64,000 nt of DNA from Pseudomonas sp. CCI4.2 (GTDB lineage Bacteria; Pseudomonadota; Gammaproteobacteria; Pseudomonadales; Pseudomonadaceae). Positions 59,053 to 64,000 of this stretch are shown here, piece after piece. The translations under genes and the position numbers were made by a program. The stretch is from positions 1,704,001 through 1,768,000 of the forward strand of contig NZ_CP133781.1 of the NCBI RefSeq assembly GCF_034350045.1, in the 5' to 3' direction. Within the stretch, counting starts at the first letter, position 1; each line of letters starts with the position of its first letter. The notes under the pieces are model-generated. The model worked only from the letters and a program-made list of their open reading frames with translations, was not told where the DNA came from and ran no database searches.

Positions 59053-61011
59053 CTAAACTCTGGTTTGTTGTATAGCGATTTTCTCTTTTTGAAACAATGC
59101 ATCGCGAATAGCATCAAGGCCATCCGCGACCATAAATCGTTTGATCGAAGGAAGCGCAAAGTCCAGCGGATCTACATATTGTTTTAATTTATCTGCGTCT
59201 CGATCTTTTCGATAGCGGTTCGCAGTTTCCGTGCTTCCTCTGACGTGGCCAGCGAGCTGAGCCTGAATCGCCGGCGGGGTATCGAGTTCGTCTAGTGCAG
59301 TAATAAATCCATGGCGGAACGAATGGAAGCTAAGCTTCCCATCGCGGGGTATCTTAAGTTTTTGTCCAAGAAAGCGTCCGTTGAACCAAGTTCCAGCCGG
59401 TTTTCCATAGCCTTTGATGGCGTCGTGGGCGAGTTCGGGAAATAGCCGGTCATAACCAGCGCTTACAAGAGCGGTTACATATTCGGGCAACCCGAGTTCA
59501 ACTAAGTGTGGGTGCATGGGAACGGTCCGCTTGGAGTTTTTATTCTTGAGCGATTTCTCTGGAGCCTGCGTATTACCATTGGCGACGATTTTTTCTCCGG
59601 AAGCCTCTAATGTGATGTCGAAATAGTAAACTCCGGTATCGCTTATTTTAATGTCTTCCAAGTTCAGCTGTGCGATTTCGTTAAGCCGAGCTCCAGTATA
59701 GAGCCCAAGCAAAGGTAGCCAATAATGATGCGGCCTAAAGTGATGAAACCGCTCCTGCTTGTTCCGCTCACCGGTCCCTGTTGTGAACCAACTGACCGAA
59801 AAGATTTGTGTTAGATGTTCCCTCTCAAACCGTGAACGTTGGTCTTGGTCTCGTATTTCACTCCTCGGTCGCTCTAATATTTTCTTCGCGGGATTATGGG
59901 TGAGGATCATCTCATCCACAGCCCACGTAAACATGCTTGACAGCGCCTTCATGTAGTCGTCTACGCTAGTCGGTGATAGTCGGACCTCGTTGTTCTGCTC
60001 TGCCAATATTAGTAATTGGTTTGTGTCTTTTGTTCCGTGGCGCAGGCTGGCGGCATTCCGATCAGCGGGCATATTGTTTAGCTTCAGCGTGTATTCCCGA
60101 ATCAACTCTCGGCTCAGCGTGCCGAGTAGTGGGTCGCTCATTAGCTCTACGAAAGTTCGGCAGTGACCCGCCATCTTCTTTTGTTGTCCCGGCCCCCAAC
60201 GGACCTTCTTGCTATCGAGGAACATTTCCATCAATGACGACGTTACTTGCTTTGCCCTTTCTGGTCGGCAGCATTCAGGAGGTAGGGTTGCAGTGAAAGA
60301 CGACGGCGACGGTTCCAAGACGCGAGGAAGAGCGGCTGCCGAGCTTAGGGCGGCTGACACCGGTCCACTTATCAGTCTCTCGGCCTGCACCTTTGATATC
60401 AATATTGTGCTTGCCGTGAGGCGGATGCCGGGTAGATCGAAAAAGGCAGTCGCTCGATTCAGGCCCGATACCCGAAAGACTGTTTCATCGCAAAAGCCGA
60501 TATCTATGATGCTTAGAATTATTCTGCGGGTAGAGAACGGCTTTAAGAGGCGGTCAAAGGTATGCGGCTCTCCAACCTCCATCGCACTGTTGAGGATAAA
60601 CTCGCTGGTCCCGCTTTCGCGTTCGACCTCGAAGAAATCGTGGACCAGAAAACCGGGTTGTGAGCTTGCCTCATAGACGAACAAAAGTTTGTTGATCAGC
60701 ATTTCACGAAGCAAGAATCCGACATCTAGCCCGGATCCATTACTCAATTCGTTGATGCTGATAAGTCCCTTTCCGGTCAGCAGGGGGCCGATTTCAACAA
60801 GCTTTTTATTGTCCACTTCCAACTCGCTAAGACAAGAGTGCCAATGACACTGAAACCGGCATGCTACAGCCTTCGCTGTGCTCCGATCAGTGGTGCGGGT
60901 GGAAATATGGATTTCACGTTGCCCGATCTGATCGCGGTGGCGAGTCGGGACGATGATGCGAAGGACATAGATACCGCTTTGCCTGCGGTAGAGGTTGTCA
61001 CGTTGAGACAC
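59053..61011 (-). CDS. Tyrosine integrase of the tRNA-Thr island
   Basis: The GTG at 61,011 is preferred: AAAGGG sits seven bases upstream and MSQRDNLYRRQSGIYVLR follows; the frame is open to 61,050. The 652-residue protein has an N-terminal DNA-binding region of the DUF6538 type (YVLRIIVPTRHRDQIGQ) and a C-terminal integrase domain. Catalytic parts are LYTGARLNEIAQL (Arg), HSFRHGFITAL (His-x-x-Arg), LAGHVRGSTETANRYRK (His and Tyr). It stands directly beside the tRNA-Thr 3' end, so it most likely made the insertion. Confidence 0.92.
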   Translation of the reverse strand: MSQRDNLYRRQSGIYVLRIIVPTRHRDQIGQREIHISTRTTDRSTAKAVACRFQCHWHSCLSELEVDNKKLVEIGPLLTGKGLISINELSNGSGLDVGFLLREMLINKLLFVYEASSQPGFLVHDFFEVERESGTSEFILNSAMEVGEPHTFDRLLKPFSTRRIILSIIDIGFCDETVFRVSGLNRATAFFDLPGIRLTASTILISKVQAERLISGPVSAALSSAAALPRVLEPSPSSFTATLPPECCRPERAKQVTSSLMEMFLDSKKVRWGPGQQKKMAGHCRTFVELMSDPLLGTLSRELIREYTLKLNNMPADRNAASLRHGTKDTNQLLILAEQNNEVRLSPTSVDDYMKALSSMFTWAVDEMILTHNPAKKILERPRSEIRDQDQRSRFEREHLTQIFSVSWFTTGTGERNKQERFHHFRPHHYWLPLLGLYTGARLNEIAQLNLEDIKISDTGVYYFDITLEASGEKIVANGNTQAPEKSLKNKNSKRTVPMHPHLVELGLPEYVTALVSAGYDRLFPELAHDAIKGYGKPAGTWFNGRFLGQKLKIPRDGKLSFHSFRHGFITALDELDTPPAIQAQLAGHVRGSTETANRYRKDRDADKLKQYVDPLDFALPSIKRFMVADGLDAIRDALFQKEKIAIQQTRV

Positions 61012-61094
61012 GTTGTAGCCCTTTGTAGGACCTACGTGACCTATAAACAAAAAATCACCGAAATCCGTAAGGAAATCAGTGATTTATGTAGTAA

Positions 61095-61170
<76 letters not shown>

Positions 61171-61600
61171 GTGATGGGCGCAGAGTATATCCAGTTTTTT
61201 AGGGTTGTAAACCCCTAGCTGACTGATTCGCATAGAAAAATACAGGATCGGCATTTTGCGTTTGGTTTTCACCCTGGATGTCCTGCGCGACGCCCATTCT
61301 TAAGCCCGTGGGGACCGAAATGGCTAGCGGCGAAGCGTCCGCTTTGTTCAAGCACGTCAGCACGAGGGCGCTATTCGGTTTAGCTCCAATCTTTATGCAC
61401 AAGCGAAGTAAGAATTGACGCCAAAAACGGGTTATTTCCCCAGCCGGATTGGAACAGCCGCAACCTGCTGTTTTTGCGCGAATTTATTCGGCGGTCAAAA
61501 TGTGGGCAGCAAAAAAATTAGCGAGCTAGCTATGTTTTTTTTCCAAAGGTCAAATTTTCATCAACAGAGTTATCCACAGGATGATGTGTTTAATTTCACC
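61171..61600. other. Intergenic region, no gene supported
   Basis: This 430-base stretch between the tRNA and the methyltransferase has an AT-rich part near 61,500-61,590. A single DnaA-box match TTATCCACA lies at 61,570-61,578. A minus-strand frame at about 61,199-61,402 has no family pattern. Confidence 0.55.
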
Positions 61601-62812
61601 CTAGTGGCGTTCGGCGAGAAGCATCAGGTTGCGGGGGGTGATGCGGGTCTCGCAGAAAGTCCCAAGCTGCACAGCGTAGTCGCGATCTTGCAAATAGCCA
61701 GCGCGGTCGAGCACTAACCACAACTCCAGCGGTCGGCGAAACAATCCGCGAACCAGTTCAAGGTTGCGCACGTTGGCCAAGCGTTGCCATCCAGCCGCTT
61801 CCAACGCTGCCCAATCGTGCTGACCCACTGCCGGTAAATGCCTCAGTGCAGCCAGCTCGCGGCAGTAGTCGGAGAACGGCTTATCCAGCCACGCGACCGG
61901 CAGTGATGGCGTCGACAGGTAAGCATCGATGCCGCGCAGCTTTCGTTGAAGCAGGTCAAAGGCTAGGCGGCGGGCCATTGATGTGTCGCGCTGTCGGCGT
62001 ACGCGCGCACCGGCGGTGACAGTTTCGCTGAGCGGAAGGCTCAGGTCCGCAAGGGAAAGACGCAACGCCGACGCCTTGCCCTGGGCTGACAGCGCTTGAT
62101 ATTCAGGGGTGCTGATGCGGTTGTAACAGCACGGCGCAATGGCGAGTTGCCCGCAACCGGCGTCGGCGGCGAGGCGCATCAGTTGCACGTGCAGGTCGCC
62201 ACACGCGTGCAGGGCCACGGGCGTATGCCGACGGTGAACATGATCAGCGGCATCGGCGGCCAGGACGTTTTGTTGCCGATGCTCGGCATCGATCCCCAGC
62301 CGCTGGCTGAGTTGATGGCCAGCGTCCACCAGCAGCGGATCGTGTTCCAGGCAGGTCAACGCTTGGCCGCGATGTGCCAAGTGCCGTCCGAGATGGCCTT
62401 TGCCCGCGCACCAGTCGAGCCAATGCTCCGGGGCGTTTCGAAAACTCAGGGCGTCGGCGAACGCCTGGATCTGCTGCCACTTACGCCCCGGCACGTCGGC
62501 GCCGCTATGCGCTGGAACCGGAACCAGCGCGGTGGTCGGCAATTCGCCAATGTCGCCCAGCGCAATGGATTGAGCGGCCAGTTGTGCGAACGGGGCCGGG
62601 GCGAGGAGACGTTGTGGATGGTTGTGAGCGGCTTCGGCGTCTTCCAGTGAGCGCGAACGCAGCCATGCCGCCAACTCGGCGTGCTCAGACTCCCACGGCA
62701 GCTCGCGGTGAGTAAACGGACGTGGCCGCCAGAGGGTTTGATGGGCCACCAGAAAATCGTCAAGTTCGCGAAACCGCTTACGAATCTGGTCGCCCTGAAG
62801 TACGCCGATCAA
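61601..62812 (-). CDS. SAM-dependent methyltransferase
   Basis: The 403-residue protein has a class I methyltransferase fold with motif I LDWCAGKGHLGRHLA (residues about 132-146), as in METTL25/GSTCD-like proteins, and the downstream LHACGDLHVQLM and APCCYNRISTPEY. These suggest an RNA or small-molecule methyltransferase; the substrate is unknown. Its start overlaps the stop of the upstream binding-protein gene by four bases. Confidence 0.8.
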   Translation of the reverse strand: MIGVLQGDQIRKRFRELDDFLVAHQTLWRPRPFTHRELPWESEHAELAAWLRSRSLEDAEAAHNHPQRLLAPAPFAQLAAQSIALGDIGELPTTALVPVPAHSGADVPGRKWQQIQAFADALSFRNAPEHWLDWCAGKGHLGRHLAHRGQALTCLEHDPLLVDAGHQLSQRLGIDAEHRQQNVLAADAADHVHRRHTPVALHACGDLHVQLMRLAADAGCGQLAIAPCCYNRISTPEYQALSAQGKASALRLSLADLSLPLSETVTAGARVRRQRDTSMARRLAFDLLQRKLRGIDAYLSTPSLPVAWLDKPFSDYCRELAALRHLPAVGQHDWAALEAAGWQRLANVRNLELVRGLFRRPLELWLVLDRAGYLQDRDYAVQLGTFCETRITPRNLMLLAERH

Positions 62813-63573
62813 AGAATGCTAAAGGGGAAATAGCGGTCGTTGATTTTCTTGTAGGTGCCGTCGTTGATGATGTCTTTCAGCGCGGCGTTCAATTGTTCGC
62901 GTAGCGGGTCGCCTTTGCGCACGGCAATGCCAATCTTGTCGTTATCGACGACGGGCGCGCCTTTGAACTCATAGGATGCCCCCGCTTCGCTTTTGAGCCA
63001 TTCATAGCTGACGAATTTGTCCGCAAGCACGGCGTCCAGGTTGCCGGCACTCAGGTCGGCGTAGGCGTCTGCCTGGGTGTCATACAACGTGATGGTGGCA
63101 CCAACGCCGAGGTTGTCGTTTAGCCAGACCGCCGCCACCGTACCGCGTGCGGCGCCGATGGTTTTGCCGTTCAGGGTGTCTTTGAGGGTGGTTTTTTCGA
63201 TGTTCAATTCAGCGGCCTTGGGGCCGATGAATTGCAGCTTGTTGGAGTAATACGGGTCGGTGAAATCGACGAGTTGCTTGCGCTCCTCGGTGATCGACAT
63301 CGACGACACCAAGAAATTGAACTGATCAGCGTTCAGAGCCGGAATGATGGCGTCCCAATCGGAAGTCACCACGTCGCACTCGACTTTCATTTTTGCGCAC
63401 AGGGCATTGCCGATATCGACGTCAAAGCCCACGACCTGGCCGCTGGCGTCTTTGCTGTTGAAGGGTGGGTAGGCGGCCTGTACGCCCATTTTCATTTTGT
63501 CCGCAGCAACCGCACCGGTCGCGAACGCCAGCGTGGCGATGGCGGCCAGGAGGAACTTTTTGCAGGTCTTCAT
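62809..63573 (-). CDS. Amino-acid ABC transporter binding protein
   Basis: This 254-residue protein has a signal peptide (KKFLLAAIATLAFATGAVAA) and the SBP_bac_3 core: KMKMGVQAAYPPFNSKD, VVGFDVDIGNALCAKM and DWDAIIPALNADQFNFLVSS. It is related to the lysine/arginine/ornithine or glutamine binding proteins. No permease or ATPase gene lies beside it; it is coupled to a methyltransferase instead. Confidence 0.92.
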   Translation of the reverse strand: MKTCKKFLLAAIATLAFATGAVAADKMKMGVQAAYPPFNSKDASGQVVGFDVDIGNALCAKMKVECDVVTSDWDAIIPALNADQFNFLVSSMSITEERKQLVDFTDPYYSNKLQFIGPKAAELNIEKTTLKDTLNGKTIGAARGTVAAVWLNDNLGVGATITLYDTQADAYADLSAGNLDAVLADKFVSYEWLKSEAGASYEFKGAPVVDNDKIGIAVRKGDPLREQLNAALKDIINDGTYKKINDRYFPFSIL

Positions 63574-64000
63574 TCGGTTGCTCCGTGAGCGGTGGCCGGC
63601 GTTGGAATAGGCGCAACATTATCGTAAATGCGGGTTAGAGCGGCGTTATTGTTGATGGAAACCCCGTGTAAAAGTTGCGCAGGCGAGGGTTGCCTGCAAA
63701 ACAACGGTCGGTATGGAAATACTTGCCCACAATCTCTGTTGGCGCTTCTGTGGATAACATGTTCACGGTCCTCTCTAGGCCACGTCCCATGTGGCTTAGC
63801 GTCGCATGATCAAAAAATGACCAATAGTGTTCCCTAACTATACTTTTGGATAAGTCACGGTTTTTCTTGAGTTTTTCCACAGGCAAAATCCTACTTGCCC
63901 ACAATTGCTGTGGGTGGGTCTGTGGATAAGTTGTTGGCTAAAGGCTGCGGAGGGCGGCGGGGTTGGTGTTGGCGGGCAGTGGTTGATCTTTGATCAATAC
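63574..64000. promoter_or_regulatory. Gene-free end with several DnaA-box-like sites
   Basis: No gene is seen in the last 427 bases. TGTGGATAA (inverse DnaA box) is at 63,749-63,757 and 63,921-63,929, and TTTTCCACA at 63,873-63,881. GATC sites cluster near the end. The binding-protein promoter must lie near 63,580-63,640. Confidence 0.6.

Noticed and set aside
61199-61402. A 67-residue minus-strand frame after the tRNA
   Set aside because: Weak start and no family; the stretch looks intergenic.
63635-63904. An 89-residue minus-strand frame at the window end
   Set aside because: It runs through the DnaA-box region and lacks a ribosome site.

Overview
The window looks like chromosome of a Pseudomonas of the fluorescens type. 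The evidence is the metK-tkt-epd-pgk-fba block, the carnitine operon in the caiX-cdhC-cdhA-cdhB order opposite cdhR, aguB-aguA for agmatine, an OprD-family porin, and many REP-type palindromes of two families, one built on GTAGGAGCCAACTTGTTGGC and one on CTGTGGGAGCAGGCTTGC. No search was run. All family calls are by eye from motifs, length and gene order.

From 1 to 46.3 kb the DNA is dense ordinary chromosome. In order it holds: a thioesterase; an fdhD-molybdopterin oxidoreductase pair and a LysR regulator; a Kbp/YgaU BON-LysM protein; yrfG, nudE and cysQ (nucleotide housekeeping); MFS and EamA transporters; MAPEG and c-type cytochrome small proteins; DUF1090 and ligB; an ArsR-methyltransferase protein overlapping metK; then tkt, epd, pgk, three small lipoproteins and fba (central carbon). 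Next come the carnitine-to-glycine-betaine operon, rfbBACD (dTDP-L-rhamnose), a 970-residue kinase-like/aminotransferase fusion upstream of aguBA, an OprD porin, an AraC regulator, an oxidoreductase, a DUF805 protein and a three-gene Fbp-type iron ABC transporter.

From about 46.3 to 52.85 kb lies a degenerate accessory region. It has a relBE toxin-antitoxin pair between two imperfect 118-bp direct repeats. It also has remnants of defence-like genes: a DUF4297-type nuclease N-terminus fused onto a P-loop-less SMC-like ATPase, a P-loop NTPase-Mrr nuclease with a frameshift, and an AlbA_2-type ATP-binding protein cut at the same breakpoint. Fragments of two different tyrosine integrases follow.

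From 52,853 to 61,122 there is a compact 8.2-kb genomic island bounded by a 29-bp direct repeat of the 3' end of tRNA-Thr(UGU). The intact tRNA is at 61,095-61,170 and a 652-residue integrase sits directly beside it. Cargo includes a replication-initiator-like protein, small lipoproteins or secreted proteins, an XRE regulator, a zinc-ribbon membrane protein, a serine recombinase with candidate res sites, and an HNH-motif protein of 372 residues. The older fragments to its left end at the other copy of the repeat, so two elements appear to have entered the same tRNA one after the other.

From 61.2 to 64 kb the chromosome resumes with a SAM methyltransferase, an amino-acid-binding periplasmic protein and a gene-free end with several DnaA-box-like sequences.
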